From: Candidatus Izemoplasma sp.
GTDB taxonomy: Bacteria > Bacillota_I > Bacilli_A > Izemoplasmatales > Izemoplasmataceae
Length of the DNA: 64,000 bases
Direction of reading: 5' to 3'
Assembly: GCA_036172455.1 (NCBI GenBank)
Contig: JAXKVY010000001.1
Span: 1 to 64,000, forward strand
In this document: piece after piece, positions 43,755-53,696 of the stretch
Position numbering within the stretch: position 1 is the first letter of the stretch
Layout: each line of letters starts with the position of its first letter
Notes under the pieces: model-generated
What the model was told of the DNA's origin: nothing
The model's input: only the letters and a program-made list of their open reading frames with translations
The model's database searches: none
Translations under genes and position numbers: made by a program

Positions 43755-44456
43755 TTATTCGTGATGATGGTGCCCATGGTGATGGTGATGGTCATGATGT
43801 CCGCATGACTTTTGACTTGACACCAACGTCCCTCCAAGATATTCTTCTAAATTGGTTGTAATGTCGCCTTGGGCACCTAGAATAACATCAATATTATTGT
43901 GTTTAAATAAGGTAATGGCACGCTGCCCCATATTACCAGTAATAATGACATCAACATTTTGATCACGCAAGAATGTCGGGATGACACCTGGTTGATGTGG
44001 AGGCGGTGTGATATAGTTGGTCTCTTCAAGAGTGTGCTTGTTAACGGTAAACAAAGCAAATTCCTTTGAATGACCAAAATGACCTCCGACAGTTTGACGG
44101 TCTTCGGTTGGAAAAGCGATGATTTTATGTGTTTTGTGTTCTGTTCCCATATTATTCTCTCCTTTTAATTGTATATGATGGGTTGTATTATCTATCTGGA
44201 AGGCTTCGTTATGCAAGATAGCTTCTAAGAGCTTTTTACGGCCATCAGATAATAAACGTTGAATGGTTGCTCGTGAGACATGCATGGACTTTGCAGCATC
44301 AATTTGACTCATTTGCTCGATATCGCATAGTCGCATGGCTTCAAATTCATCGAGTGTAATGTGTTGTGTGGGTAATTTAGATTGTTGAGAACTGACAGGT
44401 TGATAATCTCGTGTTGCGCTTAAACGACGGGCAAAACGTTTTTTTCGGTATCGCAT
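43755..44456 (-). CDS. DUF134 regulator fused to a NifX domain with a His-rich tail
   Basis: Residues ~1-85 are a DUF134 domain with a sigma-like helix-turn-helix (ITLDEFEAMRLCDIEQMSQIDAAKSMHVSRATIQRLLSDGRKKL). Residues ~105-215 are a NifX domain (KIIAFPTEDRQTVGGHFGHSKEFALF, DVIITGNMGQRAITLF). The end CGHHDHHHHHGHHHHE should bind metal. The frame reaches to 44483, but AAGGAGG fixes the start at ATG 44456 (233 aa). An internal ATG at 44150, preceded by AAAGGAGAG, could produce the NifX half alone. A palindromic operator lies just upstream. Confidence 0.85.
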   Translation of the reverse strand: MRYRKKRFARRLSATRDYQPVSSQQSKLPTQHITLDEFEAMRLCDIEQMSQIDAAKSMHVSRATIQRLLSDGRKKLLEAILHNEAFQIDNTTHHIQLKGENNMGTEHKTHKIIAFPTEDRQTVGGHFGHSKEFALFTVNKHTLEETNYITPPPHQPGVIPTFLRDQNVDVIITGNMGQRAITLFKHNNIDVILGAQGDITTNLEEYLGGTLVSSQKSCGHHDHHHHHGHHHHE

Positions 44457-44469
44457 AAAAACCTCCTTA

Positions 44470-44518
44470 ATGTGCATATGCACATAAATATCATATCTTA
44501 TGCATACATATTTGTCAA
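44470..44518 (-). promoter_or_regulatory. promoter and palindromic operator of the DUF134-NifX operon
   Basis: On the minus strand: TTGACA (44518-44513), 17-base spacer, TATGAT (44495-44490). A perfect 16-base palindrome ATGTGCATATGCACAT (44470-44485) begins 4 bases after the -10, covering the transcription start. A second palindrome TATGCATA (44499-44506) lies in the spacer. The adjacent DUF134 protein is the natural candidate to bind. Confidence 0.75.
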
Positions 44519-44594
44519 TGGGTAATGAACATTTTCATTGTACTTTGTGTATAAAATGTTTATAATGATGTTAAGATAATTTTGGAGTGATTAT

Positions 44595-45833
44595 ATGAGT
44601 CGTTTAGAAAAGCAAAGTTATTTTGCCTACCTTTGGCATGGGGTTTTTTTAGCATTAACCATGAGTATGTTAGACTTGAATACAGTGTTTCCTACTTTGG
44701 TGGATACCTTAACGAGTCAACCCATTGTATTTGGGATCTTATACTCAATGATGTTAGGGGTACCATTGGTCTTTAATATTGTTTTTAGTCATCATTTACG
44801 TAAGATTATATATAAAAAGAAATTCCTTATTATGGGTATGTATTTACGTGGGATTGCGTTTTTAGGAATGGCCATTATGACGTATTACTTTGCTTTAAGT
44901 AATCCATCATTAACGATTGCTAGTTATTTTATATTTGTGTTTATGTTTTCAATTAGTGCGGGATTTGCCGGCATTAGTTATTCGGATATTTTGGGAAAAA
45001 CAATTCAACGTGAGAATCGAACGACGTTATATAGTATAAAACAGTTACTTAGCGCGGTTGCAGGTATTATAGGGGGATTAATTATCACGCGGATATTCAA
45101 CCTTGGCATAGCGTTCCCAATGAATTATACTATCAGCTTGATGATTGGGTTTATCGGCTTATTTATTGCATCTATAGGTTTTTGGATATTAAAAGAACCA
45201 CCCTCTATAATCGGAGAAACAACGACCACATTTGGTGATTATATTAAAGAAATTCCCACGGTATTAAAAACTGATCTGTCTTTTAAACGGTATATAGTAG
45301 TAGAAAATTTAAGTAGTTTTAGTATTATGATATTACCGTTTTATATTATATATGCAAAAAATGTCTTCAATTTAGAGAATCGTTATATTGGTATCTATTT
45401 GCTAATTCAGATCATTGGTACTGTCGTTTCAAATATTATATGGGGCTTGATTGCCAAAAAGACAAGCGCAAAGCGTGTTGTCCTGGTCTGTATATTGTTA
45501 GGCGGCACCAATCCACTTATCGCTCTCATATTGGGGATGACTAGCCCTATATTATATGGAATTATATTCTTTATATTAGGCTTTACCATCAGTGGTCGTA
45601 AAGTTGGGTTCGAACCGTTCTTATTAGATTTATCGCCTGATGCTAAGCGTGTCCAGTATTTAGGAATTCGTGGCAGTCTAAATGTGTTGGTGGTATTACT
45701 TCCTTTAGCTGGGGCTTTATTCATCGATTATATTGGATACACAGTTACATTCAGTATTGTTTTTGCTGTGATGATGCTTGCAGCAATCTTACTAACGGGT
45801 ATTGATAAACAAGTCATTGAAGACTGTCAATGA
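44595..45833 (+). CDS. MFS transporter
   Basis: Membrane transporter of the major facilitator superfamily, about 12 hydrophobic segments over 412 residues. The YLWHGVFLALTMSMLDLNTVFPTLVDTL opening and GISYSDILGKTIQRENRTTLY after helix 4 are distinctive, but I cannot assign a substrate. TTTGGAGTG ribosome site before the ATG. It shares no operon with the DUF2254 gene 70 bases downstream that I can prove. Confidence 0.8.
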   Translation: MSRLEKQSYFAYLWHGVFLALTMSMLDLNTVFPTLVDTLTSQPIVFGILYSMMLGVPLVFNIVFSHHLRKIIYKKKFLIMGMYLRGIAFLGMAIMTYYFALSNPSLTIASYFIFVFMFSISAGFAGISYSDILGKTIQRENRTTLYSIKQLLSAVAGIIGGLIITRIFNLGIAFPMNYTISLMIGFIGLFIASIGFWILKEPPSIIGETTTTFGDYIKEIPTVLKTDLSFKRYIVVENLSSFSIMILPFYIIYAKNVFNLENRYIGIYLLIQIIGTVVSNIIWGLIAKKTSAKRVVLVCILLGGTNPLIALILGMTSPILYGIIFFILGFTISGRKVGFEPFLLDLSPDAKRVQYLGIRGSLNVLVVLLPLAGALFIDYIGYTVTFSIVFAVMMLAAILLTGIDKQVIEDCQ

Positions 45834-45902
45834 TAAATTCTCGAGTTTTTCTTTTATCTTCGTATAGAACTTAATATAATAATAATGAAAGTTGGTGGTT
45901 GA

Positions 45903-47201
45903 ATGAAATCATTATGGCAAACGATAAAAGCAAAGTATTACTTTATTCCAGCGCTTTATGTACTGAGTGCTTTGCTTTTAATTACGATTGCACATATCTT
46001 AGAAAATGAGCAATTAATCCCTCGTGTATTGACAACGAGTGTCAGTTATGGAGATGCATTATTACCAATGATGATTGGTTCTATTGTTACACTGATGACA
46101 ATTACGTTTTCATTGATGATGGTTGTATTAACTATGTATGGAGCTCAGTTTTCGCCAAGAACCTTGCAAGACTTCTTGTCGAGTAAGCAAAGTCAACATG
46201 TGTTAGGCTTTCTTATTGGAACCTCTATTTATGCGGTCATTAATTTTTATTTAATTCATGATTTTCAAGCCAGGGTCATTACCCCTATGATCGCAACGGT
46301 ACTCTTTATATTAAGTATTCTTCTCTTTGCCTATTTTATTTATTATGTATCAAAAAATGTGCAAATTACATCCTACGTAAGACGGTTAGTTAAAACCATC
46401 GATCATACCGTAGAAAAGCGCCATCAAGAGGTGCTAGATAACCCCGATATACTTTATCAAAAAGAAGTTACGTTAGAAAAAATCCTTGATGAGAAACCAA
46501 ATTTGTATAAGGCGCAGAAAAGTGGCTATGTTATTGGCTATCAACTCCAAGAGTTAAAAGCACTCGCAGAAGAATATAAGTGTGTATTAATTACTAAAAA
46601 ACAAGTAGGACAATATGTTTTAGAGGAAGATGCCTTAATTGCGATTCATCAAATTGACTCAGTAGATGAAGAATTACACAATAGAATTGCCGATTGTATT
46701 AGTATTAGTAGCGAAGCTAAAATTGATTCGACCTTTGATTCTGGAACAAAGAAATTAGTAGAAATAGCTGTTAAAGCGCTCTCTCCAGGGATTAACGATC
46801 CTGAGACAAGTCGCTTTTGTATTTCAAACTTAGGGTTTATTTTACAAAAATTATCAACGATTTTAGCGCATACAGTATACCAAGTGAATGGTGAGATACG
46901 GCTTGTTAGCCGGCAAGTATATTTTACAAAGGTGTTGTATGATCATTTTGCTGAAATCAAGTTATATGGCTTTAATAACTTCTCAATTATCACTGAAACC
47001 GTCAAATCATTAACACGGATTGCACAAAATACTGATTATGAACAAAACCAAGAAATATGGAAGTTTGTCCATTATTTACTTGATGATGTTGACTTAACGA
47101 CATTGCATGAATACGATCTATCTCCGATTCATAATGCTGTTGATCGTTTGGCAGAGCATTTAGAAGTTGAGAACGATTTATCCGATGAAAAAACAGCGTG
47201 A
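45903..47201 (+). CDS. DUF2254 predicted membrane protein
   Basis: Four N-terminal membrane segments (about residues 13-150) including SIVTLMTITFSLMMVVLTMYGAQFSPRTLQDFL, the hallmark of DUF2254, and a cytoplasmic C-terminal region with VEIAVKALSPGINDPETS, the second conserved block. Length 432 is normal. The family has no known function. Confidence 0.88.
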   Translation: MKSLWQTIKAKYYFIPALYVLSALLLITIAHILENEQLIPRVLTTSVSYGDALLPMMIGSIVTLMTITFSLMMVVLTMYGAQFSPRTLQDFLSSKQSQHVLGFLIGTSIYAVINFYLIHDFQARVITPMIATVLFILSILLFAYFIYYVSKNVQITSYVRRLVKTIDHTVEKRHQEVLDNPDILYQKEVTLEKILDEKPNLYKAQKSGYVIGYQLQELKALAEEYKCVLITKKQVGQYVLEEDALIAIHQIDSVDEELHNRIADCISISSEAKIDSTFDSGTKKLVEIAVKALSPGINDPETSRFCISNLGFILQKLSTILAHTVYQVNGEIRLVSRQVYFTKVLYDHFAEIKLYGFNNFSIITETVKSLTRIAQNTDYEQNQEIWKFVHYLLDDVDLTTLHEYDLSPIHNAVDRLAEHLEVENDLSDEKTA

Positions 47202-47223
47202 GCATAAGCCCACGCTGTTTTAT
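47187..47223. terminator. bidirectional terminator between DUF2254 and rnj genes
   Basis: AAAACAGCGTG/CACGCTGTTTT stem (47190-47221) between convergent genes, overlapping the plus-strand stop codon. Confidence 0.85.
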
Positions 47224-47229
47224 ATACGG

Positions 47230-48903
47230 TTATAATTGTGTATCGATCAGTACAGGAATTAATATTGGTCGACGTTTGGTTTTGTTGTATAAAAAGTTCC
47301 CTATTTCGTCTCTAACATGTTTTTTGTAGTCACGCCAGTTGATATAGCCGCCCTTGAATTCTTTCTCACTAATGCGTTTAAACGCTTCTTTAACGTCATC
47401 AATTAAATCTTCGTTTTCTTTCATGTAGACAAAGCCACGAGAGACAACTTCTGGTTCACTGACTAAAACTTTCTTTCTAGCATCAACGTTCGCGATTAAG
47501 AGCATCACACCATCTTGCGCTAACATTTCACGATCGCGTAAGACAACATCGCTCAGATCACCTTCTAAGATACCATCAACTAAGAAATCATCTGTTTTGT
47601 AGCGTTCACTGGTATCTTTGATTTTACCATTGATGAATGTTGCGACTTCACCATTTTCTAAGGTGATGATGTTATTGTCGCTATAGCCCATCTGCATCAT
47701 GATGTCTTTAACCGCGTATTGATGTCTATATTCACCAATAATCGGTACGATATAACGGGGTTCTAACATGTTGACTAATAATTGAATATCATTAGCACTG
47801 GCATGTGCTTTTGGTAAGATACTTTTATCTATCTTAATCATGTTCACATCATTACGATAAAGTATATCTAAGGTCCTAGCAGCTATGTTTTCAGTTCCAG
47901 GGATGGGTGGCGTTAATGAAATAATGGTATCGGCTTGGTTAATATGAATCAACCGATCTATTTTTTTCACCATACGCTGTAGCATATAAAATGGTTCATG
48001 ACGTTCCCCAGCAACTAATACGACACCGTTTTTAAGTTCGTTTTTATTGTGATCATCAATGAAACGCAGGCGTTTTAACTTATCTTTTGGAATGGGTAAA
48101 TAACCTAAGTTCACGGCGATATCAACAATACGTTGTGTTTTTCTTCCAATAATCGCAATATCCTTATCGTATTTTAAGGCAATATCAATCACCTTTTGAA
48201 TACGTGATAAATCAGTTGAGAACGCGCTCACAATTATACGGCTTTCAGCCTCCATAAAAGCTTGATTCAAGGCATAATCCAACTGTGTATTGTCGGGGTT
48301 GCTGTTCATTTGATCAGCGCCTAATGATTCGGTGAGTAAGGCTAAGATGTTTCTTCCTGCTATTTGCGATAATTTGGCATAGTCAGTTTTATAATGCATA
48401 CTCACGCTTTGATTAAATGAATAATCTGCGGCGTAAACAATCGTCCCATCAGGGGTATTGATTGCAATCCCGAGCGTTTCTGGGATACTATGGGTTACTC
48501 GGAAGAAATCAACTGTGATATCATCAAAACGCATTGTTTTTGATCCATCAACTGTGAACATATTTAAGTCATCCACAGAGATATCATCATCTTTTAAACT
48601 ATCTTTCAGAATTTCTAATGTAAAACTCGATCCATAAATCGGTGGGTTCACGATCTTGAGTAGTTTGTTGACAGCACCAATATGGTCTTCATGTCCATGA
48701 CTCAAAAATAATCCTGCGATGCGATCTTTATGTTGTTCAATATAGCTTAAATCAGGTATAATACAATCAACCCCGAATAGTTCTTGAGTCGGGTATTTAA
48801 GTCCAGCGTCTAATATAAAAAGTTTGTTATTAATATCGATAAGATACATGTTTTTTCCGTCTTCGCCTAGGCCTCCTAGCGCGAAGAATTTAATTTTTGA
48901 CAT
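47230..48903 (-). CDS. rnj: ribonuclease J
   Basis: Metallo-beta-lactamase-fold RNase with 5'-3' exonuclease and endonuclease activity, central to RNA turnover in this group. Metal motif HGHEDH at 69-74, beta-CASP domain in the middle (VSAFSTDLSRIQKV), and C-terminal domain to 557 residues, as in RNase J1. GGAGGA ribosome site. Monocistronic. Confidence 0.96.
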   Translation of the reverse strand: MSKIKFFALGGLGEDGKNMYLIDINNKLFILDAGLKYPTQELFGVDCIIPDLSYIEQHKDRIAGLFLSHGHEDHIGAVNKLLKIVNPPIYGSSFTLEILKDSLKDDDISVDDLNMFTVDGSKTMRFDDITVDFFRVTHSIPETLGIAINTPDGTIVYAADYSFNQSVSMHYKTDYAKLSQIAGRNILALLTESLGADQMNSNPDNTQLDYALNQAFMEAESRIIVSAFSTDLSRIQKVIDIALKYDKDIAIIGRKTQRIVDIAVNLGYLPIPKDKLKRLRFIDDHNKNELKNGVVLVAGERHEPFYMLQRMVKKIDRLIHINQADTIISLTPPIPGTENIAARTLDILYRNDVNMIKIDKSILPKAHASANDIQLLVNMLEPRYIVPIIGEYRHQYAVKDIMMQMGYSDNNIITLENGEVATFINGKIKDTSERYKTDDFLVDGILEGDLSDVVLRDREMLAQDGVMLLIANVDARKKVLVSEPEVVSRGFVYMKENEDLIDDVKEAFKRISEKEFKGGYINWRDYKKHVRDEIGNFLYNKTKRRPILIPVLIDTQL

Positions 48904-49037
48904 ATTTATCCTCCTATTCTTTATTATTATAACACAGTCATTTCAAATAGTATATTACCAGGCGAATTTTTTCATAAAAGAGCGTTTCTTAAAGTCATAT
49001 CTATGTTACACTAGTATATATAAGGTGAGGTGACACA

Positions 49038-49622
49038 ATGGTAAACTACCCAAATAAAAAACAGTCATTTAAACGCAAAAAGGTCAGTTATTCTAATCGA
49101 GGAATGTCCTTTGAAGCATTGATTAATGAAGCGAATGAGTATTATTTAACGCATGATATTGCAGTCATTCATAAAAAGCCGATTCCGATTCAAGTTGTGA
49201 AGGTTCATTATCCATCACGTGAAGGAGCTGTGATTAAAGAAGCCTATTATAAAGTGCCATCCACCACCGATTATAATGGGATATATCAAGGGTTTTATAT
49301 TGATTTTGAGGCAAAAGAGACGCGCAATAAGACATCGTTTCCTTTAAAAAATATTCATCACCATCAAATCACGCATATGCAAAAGGTTGCTAAGCATGGT
49401 GGCATTGCCTTCATACTAATCTATTTTAAACGGCATGACACAATGCATTTACTTGATATTGCGCAACTAACGTATTATGTCAATCGGGCTAAGAAAGGCC
49501 GAAAGTCGATTACGTATGAAGAAATTTGTCAAAACGGTTATCCCCTTGATGAAGGGTATGCCCCTAGAATTGCGTATTTAAATGTAGTTGATCAATTGAT
49601 TGCACACAAAAAGTCGGATTAA
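49038..49622 (+). CDS. recU: Holliday junction resolvase RecU
   Basis: Cuts four-way junctions; the Gram-positive counterpart of RuvC. The N-terminal [19 protein letters not shown], the catalytic region [21 protein letters not shown] with the conserved Asp and Glu-x-Lys, and the stalk region HHHQITHMQ are all present. Length 194 is standard. It shows the Bacillota-type recombination set together with ruvA. Confidence 0.95.
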   Translation: MVNYPNKKQSFKRKKVSYSNRGMSFEALINEANEYYLTHDIAVIHKKPIPIQVVKVHYPSREGAVIKEAYYKVPSTTDYNGIYQGFYIDFEAKETRNKTSFPLKNIHHHQITHMQKVAKHGGIAFILIYFKRHDTMHLLDIAQLTYYVNRAKKGRKSITYEEICQNGYPLDEGYAPRIAYLNVVDQLIAHKKSD

Positions 49623-49631
49623 CCGACTTTT
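49609..49631. terminator. bidirectional terminator between recU and glgC
   Basis: AAAAGTCGG/CCGACTTTT stem with A-runs and T-runs on both sides, between convergent genes. Confidence 0.88.
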
Positions 49632-49640
49632 TTTATGAGG

Positions 49641-50867
49641 TTATTCAATGGTGCTACCCGGGGCGATTTTTTTATCTGTAAAGGTTGCCCCAGAAGACAC
49701 GCGGCAGTTGCGTGTAATGACTGTTGCTTTTGGCACTGTGACATTCGTACCAATCGCATTGACGCCACTACTGAGTAAATCAGGGCGTTTTTTATTTGGT
49801 GTATAGTCATCGCCTTCACCAATAATGACAAATTCTTCAATTTTACAGCGTTTATCAATGATGGCGTTTTCGATATAAGCATTTGGTAAAATTTCGGTGT
49901 CATTTAAAATGACGCTATTAATGACTGTTGCGCCTGGATGGATTACAACACCGGGACTGATCACGCTTTGCTTCACTGTTCCGGCGATGATGCTTCCATT
50001 GGACAGTAAAGCTTGTTTAATGATCGCTTTTGATCCGACTTTTACACTTGGCATGTCTTCACTTCTGGTATAAATTTTCCAATTAGGATCATACATGTCT
50101 AAAGGAATTTTATCAACGGTTGATGTCAATTCAACATTTGCACTTAAGTAGGCATCATATGTCCCTACATCCTTCCAATAGTCATTAAAGATATGGGTGT
50201 ATAAGGTTTCTGTTTTTAATAAATGGGGAATAATATGTTTACCAAAGTCTAAATCCGCTTCTTTGACGGTTTCTAAGGCATTGAGTAAGACATCTGTATT
50301 AAAGACGTAAATGCCCATTGAGGCTAAGTTACTATCGGGGTTGTCGGGTTTCTCTGCAAATTTGGTTATTTTGCCGTCATCGTTTGCCGTTAAAATACCG
50401 AATCGATGGGCGTCATCCCAATCTACAGGCTGAACAGCAATTGTACAAGCCGCATCTTTTTCTTTGTGTAATGCGATCATTTTGCGATAATCCATCTTAT
50501 AGACATGATCGCCTGATAAAATTAAGACATATTCAGGGTTTTTACGTTTAATAAACTCAATGTTTTGTAATACCGCATCGGCAGTCCCGCTATACCAATC
50601 TTTGTGGGGTTGTAATAAACTAAGTGATGAATCTCTTCGGTCAAGGTCCCACGGTTTTCCCATACCAATATGTTCATTTAGGGATAACGGTAAATATTGG
50701 GTTAGAATAGCGATGTTAAAGATACCTGAGTTTGTACAGTTACTGAGTGTAAAGTCGATAATACGAAATTTACCGGCAAAGGGTACGGCAGGTTTTACCC
50801 GTTTTTCCGACAAGACATCTAAGCGACTACCCCGGCCTCCGGCAAGGATCATAGCTAATGTTTCCAT
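49641..50867 (-). CDS. glgC: glucose-1-phosphate adenylyltransferase
   Basis: Makes ADP-glucose, the activated sugar for glycogen. The N-terminal [53 protein letters not shown] and a C-terminal left-handed beta-helix (hexapeptide repeats such as [20 protein letters not shown]) are typical of GlgC. Length 408. It follows glgA after one base and its ribosome site lies inside the end of glgA. Confidence 0.95.
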   Translation of the reverse strand: METLAMILAGGRGSRLDVLSEKRVKPAVPFAGKFRIIDFTLSNCTNSGIFNIAILTQYLPLSLNEHIGMGKPWDLDRRDSSLSLLQPHKDWYSGTADAVLQNIEFIKRKNPEYVLILSGDHVYKMDYRKMIALHKEKDAACTIAVQPVDWDDAHRFGILTANDDGKITKFAEKPDNPDSNLASMGIYVFNTDVLLNALETVKEADLDFGKHIIPHLLKTETLYTHIFNDYWKDVGTYDAYLSANVELTSTVDKIPLDMYDPNWKIYTRSEDMPSVKVGSKAIIKQALLSNGSIIAGTVKQSVISPGVVIHPGATVINSVILNDTEILPNAYIENAIIDKRCKIEEFVIIGEGDDYTPNKKRPDLLSSGVNAIGTNVTVPKATVITRNCRVSSGATFTDKKIAPGSTIE

Positions 50868-50868
50868 T

Positions 50869-52293
50869 TTATTCCTCCTTAAGTTGTGTGTATAAGGTTA
50901 TATATTTTTGGGCACTAACTTCCCAACTAAAGTCCTGGTTCATAGCGCGTCTAATGAGTTGTTTCCATAGTGTTTGATCGCCATAAACTTCTAATGCATT
51001 ATTAATCGCAAACAACATATCACCAGCATCATAGTTTTCAAAGCCAAAGCCCGTGCCTTCATGGGTATATTTGTTATAAATTTCAATAGTATCCCTTAGG
51101 CCACCTGTTTTACGGACAATTGGAATCGTACCGTAAGCTAAACTAATAAGCTGTGATAAGCCACATGGTTCGAATCGACTTGGCATTAGAAACATGTCTG
51201 CCCCCGCATAAATTTTACGGGCAACCTCATCACTATAGCCAACATAAACACCAACATTATCTGGGTAAGCATCTCGTAATTCTTCAAATAGGTGTTCTAA
51301 GTATTGATCACCTGATCCGATTAAAACAAACTGGGCATCTTCTTTTTTGATAATCCCTTCAATAACATCCGCGACTAAATCAAATCCTTTCGCTTCAGTT
51401 AAACGTGATACCATACCGATAATCGGCCGATGATTATGCGCAAGTGAGAAATACTCTCGTAACGCTTTTTTATTTTCTCGTTTGCCTTTCAGATAATTAT
51501 ACAAACTATATGAATAGGTTAAGGTTGGATCATTTTTAGGATGAAACGTTGTATAATCAATGCCGTTGACAATACCATACAAGTCATCTTTTCTCGGTTT
51601 TAAAACATTTTGCATACCATAGCCAAAGTAATCATATAAGATTTCATCAGCGTAGGTTTCTGAGACAGTGGTGATGATATCAGCGGTACTAATCCCGGTT
51701 TTTAAGAAATTAATCATATTATCGAATTCTAACAAATCGCTATATTCAAGGTTTAAATAAGGCATTAATTCTTTACTGAACACCCCTTGATAGGCTATGT
51801 TATGTATAGTCATAATCGTCTTAATATTTTGATATTTAGGGGTTTTGTTATATTTAGAGGATAAAATATAAGGAATTAATCCTGATTGCCAATCATTACA
51901 ATGAATAATATCAGGATAATACTCTAACGCATTTAACATCTTAACAACGGCATTGTTAAAAAATCCATAACGCTCACCATCATCGTAGTGTCCGTATAAT
52001 GTATCACGATAGCCAAAATAATACTCATTATCAACAAAATAATATGTCACGTTATCGTGTTCAATGAATTCAATCCCTGCATATTCTTCTTTTTTACCTA
52101 CTTTCACACGAAAATGTGTCAGGGGTTTAAAGCTATCTTTAAAGCGTTTTTTGGTCACCCCATGTTTGGGTAAAACCACGCGCGCATCAACACCTAAACT
52201 TACCAGCTCTTTAGGAAGTGATCCTAATACATCCGCAAGGCCACCTGTTTTACTAAATGGCACAGCTTCACTCCCGACAAATAATATTTTCAT
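50869..52293 (-). CDS. glgA: glycogen synthase (ADP-glucose type)
   Basis: GT5 glycosyltransferase extending alpha-1,4-glucan from ADP-glucose. N-terminal substrate loop [13 protein letters not shown] and C-terminal GT-B motifs ([34 protein letters not shown]). The frame is open back to 52527, but the family start [18 protein letters not shown] is preceded by GGAGG, so ATG 52293 is chosen (475 aa). Cotranscribed with glgC. No branching enzyme or phosphorylase is in this window. Confidence 0.95.
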   Translation of the reverse strand: MKILFVGSEAVPFSKTGGLADVLGSLPKELVSLGVDARVVLPKHGVTKKRFKDSFKPLTHFRVKVGKKEEYAGIEFIEHDNVTYYFVDNEYYFGYRDTLYGHYDDGERYGFFNNAVVKMLNALEYYPDIIHCNDWQSGLIPYILSSKYNKTPKYQNIKTIMTIHNIAYQGVFSKELMPYLNLEYSDLLEFDNMINFLKTGISTADIITTVSETYADEILYDYFGYGMQNVLKPRKDDLYGIVNGIDYTTFHPKNDPTLTYSYSLYNYLKGKRENKKALREYFSLAHNHRPIIGMVSRLTEAKGFDLVADVIEGIIKKEDAQFVLIGSGDQYLEHLFEELRDAYPDNVGVYVGYSDEVARKIYAGADMFLMPSRFEPCGLSQLISLAYGTIPIVRKTGGLRDTIEIYNKYTHEGTGFGFENYDAGDMLFAINNALEVYGDQTLWKQLIRRAMNQDFSWEVSAQKYITLYTQLKEE

Positions 52294-52376
52294 ATAAAAA
52301 CCTCCATTCACTTCTTTATTATACCGTAGATTAGTTTGAGATAAAAGGGTTAAAGAATAAAATAAATAAGGCATAC

Positions 52377-52406
52377 AAAAAGTGATACCTGTTGGTACCA
52401 CTTTTT
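52377..52406 (-). terminator. terminator of thiT
   Basis: AAAAAGTGATACC/GGTACCACTTTTT stem with one A-C mismatch; T-run on the minus strand. Confidence 0.75.
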
Positions 52407-52421
52407 TGGTTGCCGAGTGTT

Positions 52422-52943
52422 TTATTCCATTTGTTTTAATGGAAAGTAAACGACCACACCAACTAACAGAGTTAAGATAAGTGCTGGCAATAGATAAGTC
52501 GCATTGTAAACAATTGAATATACCCACACATTTTGATCCCCTGCATACTCACTAAATAGTAAGACACCAGCTAGGACATGACTCAAGAATCTTAAGCAAT
52601 ATCCAACCACAATTGCTAAGGCAAATGTAACAATGTTATCACCAGTAAAGCGCTTGATAAATCCAACAAGACCAATAACGCCAAAGGCAATTGTGTAATC
52701 AAGGAAGAATGATCCCCAATGATACAATACCCCATCAAGCATTAAGTTTAGTAAGCCGTAAACGACTCCTCCAATTACACCAGCCAGTGGTCCATTGCGC
52801 CACGCAATAACAATTAATGGCAAGACACTAATTGATACACGCCCTCCTTGTGGCATATTTGGTAAGAAACTAAATGCAAATTCAAGAACAAAGGCCATGG
52901 CCACTAAAATAGCCACTTCGACAAGTACTCGTGTGTTGTTCAT
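52422..52943 (-). CDS. thiT: thiamine ECF transporter S component ThiT
   Basis: Membrane protein that binds thiamine for a shared energy-coupling-factor transporter. Six hydrophobic segments; MPQGGRVSISVLPLIVIAWRNGPLAGVIGGVVYGLLNL and the C-terminal YSIVYNATYLLPA contain the known thiamine-contact regions of the family. Length 173 fits. The ECF ATPase/T genes are not in the window. A TPP riboswitch with a terminator directly before the ribosome site (AAAGGAGG) controls it. Confidence 0.93.
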   Translation of the reverse strand: MNNTRVLVEVAILVAMAFVLEFAFSFLPNMPQGGRVSISVLPLIVIAWRNGPLAGVIGGVVYGLLNLMLDGVLYHWGSFFLDYTIAFGVIGLVGFIKRFTGDNIVTFALAIVVGYCLRFLSHVLAGVLLFSEYAGDQNVWVYSIVYNATYLLPALILTLLVGVVVYFPLKQME

Positions 52944-52960
52944 GATAACCTCCTTTAAAA

Positions 52961-52993
52961 AAAGATTTGTCCCATAAACCTAAGACAAATCTT
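52961..52993 (-). terminator. riboswitch-controlled terminator before thiT
   Basis: AAGATTTGTC/GACAAATCTT 10-bp stem (52961-52971 with 52984-52993), minus-strand T7, ending 9 bases before the thiT ribosome site. Its 12-base loop and flank are exactly complementary to 53007-53020, a ready antiterminator. Confidence 0.85.
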
Positions 52994-53109
52994 AATATGT
53001 AGAGTTATCTTAGGTTTATGGTAGTGTTGTATTTACTTATGTGTAATACCATTACCCTAAGATAAAAGAAAAATCTTAGGATAATTGCCTAAGATTATAA
53101 TTTTTCAAC

Positions 53110-53190
53110 TATGTATCCTTTTTTGGCATTATCCAATAAGTGCGGTCGGTGTTTGCAACACCCTCTCAGCCAGTTCACTAGCTCCCGATT
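53110..53190 (-). promoter_or_regulatory. TPP riboswitch (THI element)
   Basis: Minus strand: GGGAGC, ACTGGCTGAGAGGGTG (CTGAGA pyrimidine-sensing core) and ACTTATTGGATAATGCC (pyrophosphate-sensing half), the standard TPP aptamer in the right order. Lies ~170 bases upstream of thiT. Confidence 0.92.
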
Positions 53191-53203
53191 AAATTACACA
53201 TAT

Positions 53204-53231
53204 ATTATAGCATATTTGTGCCATTGTGCAA
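53204..53231 (-). promoter_or_regulatory. promoter of the thiT leader
   Basis: Minus strand: TTGCAC (53231-53226), 16-base spacer, TATAAT (53209-53204). Confidence 0.65.
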
Positions 53232-53272
53232 GGATAATATATAAATACTTCAACCCCGTTGCAAAACAATCC

Positions 53273-53637
53273 TTATGTTGATTGACAAGACGCCAAGCTA
53301 AGCGCAAAGATGAATAACAAGAGATACCAAACAATTGTACTTATAGGGGATGTAAAAAAGATTATAAGACTTTGTTTGATCCGTGCAGAATGATTACGTT
53401 TTTTGACAACAAAGTAAAAAGCGATGATCCGTACAAGGCTAATTGCCCATAACGCTAACGATACAAAAACCCCAGCGTAACTTAATGGTAAAAAGATTGA
53501 TGCGACTTCCGGATATCAATTACATCTTTTAATAGATAAAATACCCCAAATAATAGAATACCAATGAATAGATTGATAATATGGACTATAAACAGATACT
53601 GTTCATGTGTATTAAAACGTGTTGTGTCTTCATTCAT
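53273..53637 (-). pseudogene. small membrane protein gene with a frameshift
   Basis: Starts at ATG 53637 after GAGGTGAT and reads MNEDTTRFNTHEQYLFIVHIINLF... with one membrane segment, then stops at 53482-53484. If one base is restored near 53509-53511, the reading continues EVASIFLPLSYAGVFVSLALWAISL..., adding two more membrane segments, to TAA at 53273. The total span (365 bases) is not a multiple of three. Family unknown. Either a decayed gene or a sequencing error. Confidence 0.7.
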
Positions 53638-53696
53638 GATATCACCTCATACTGTCAGTATACTAATATTTTGATATTCAAACTAATTATATGCAC

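Noticed and set aside
52294-52527. N-terminal extension of GlgA
   Set aside because: The family start [18 protein letters not shown] has its own GGAGG; upstream residues match nothing and cross the thiT terminator.
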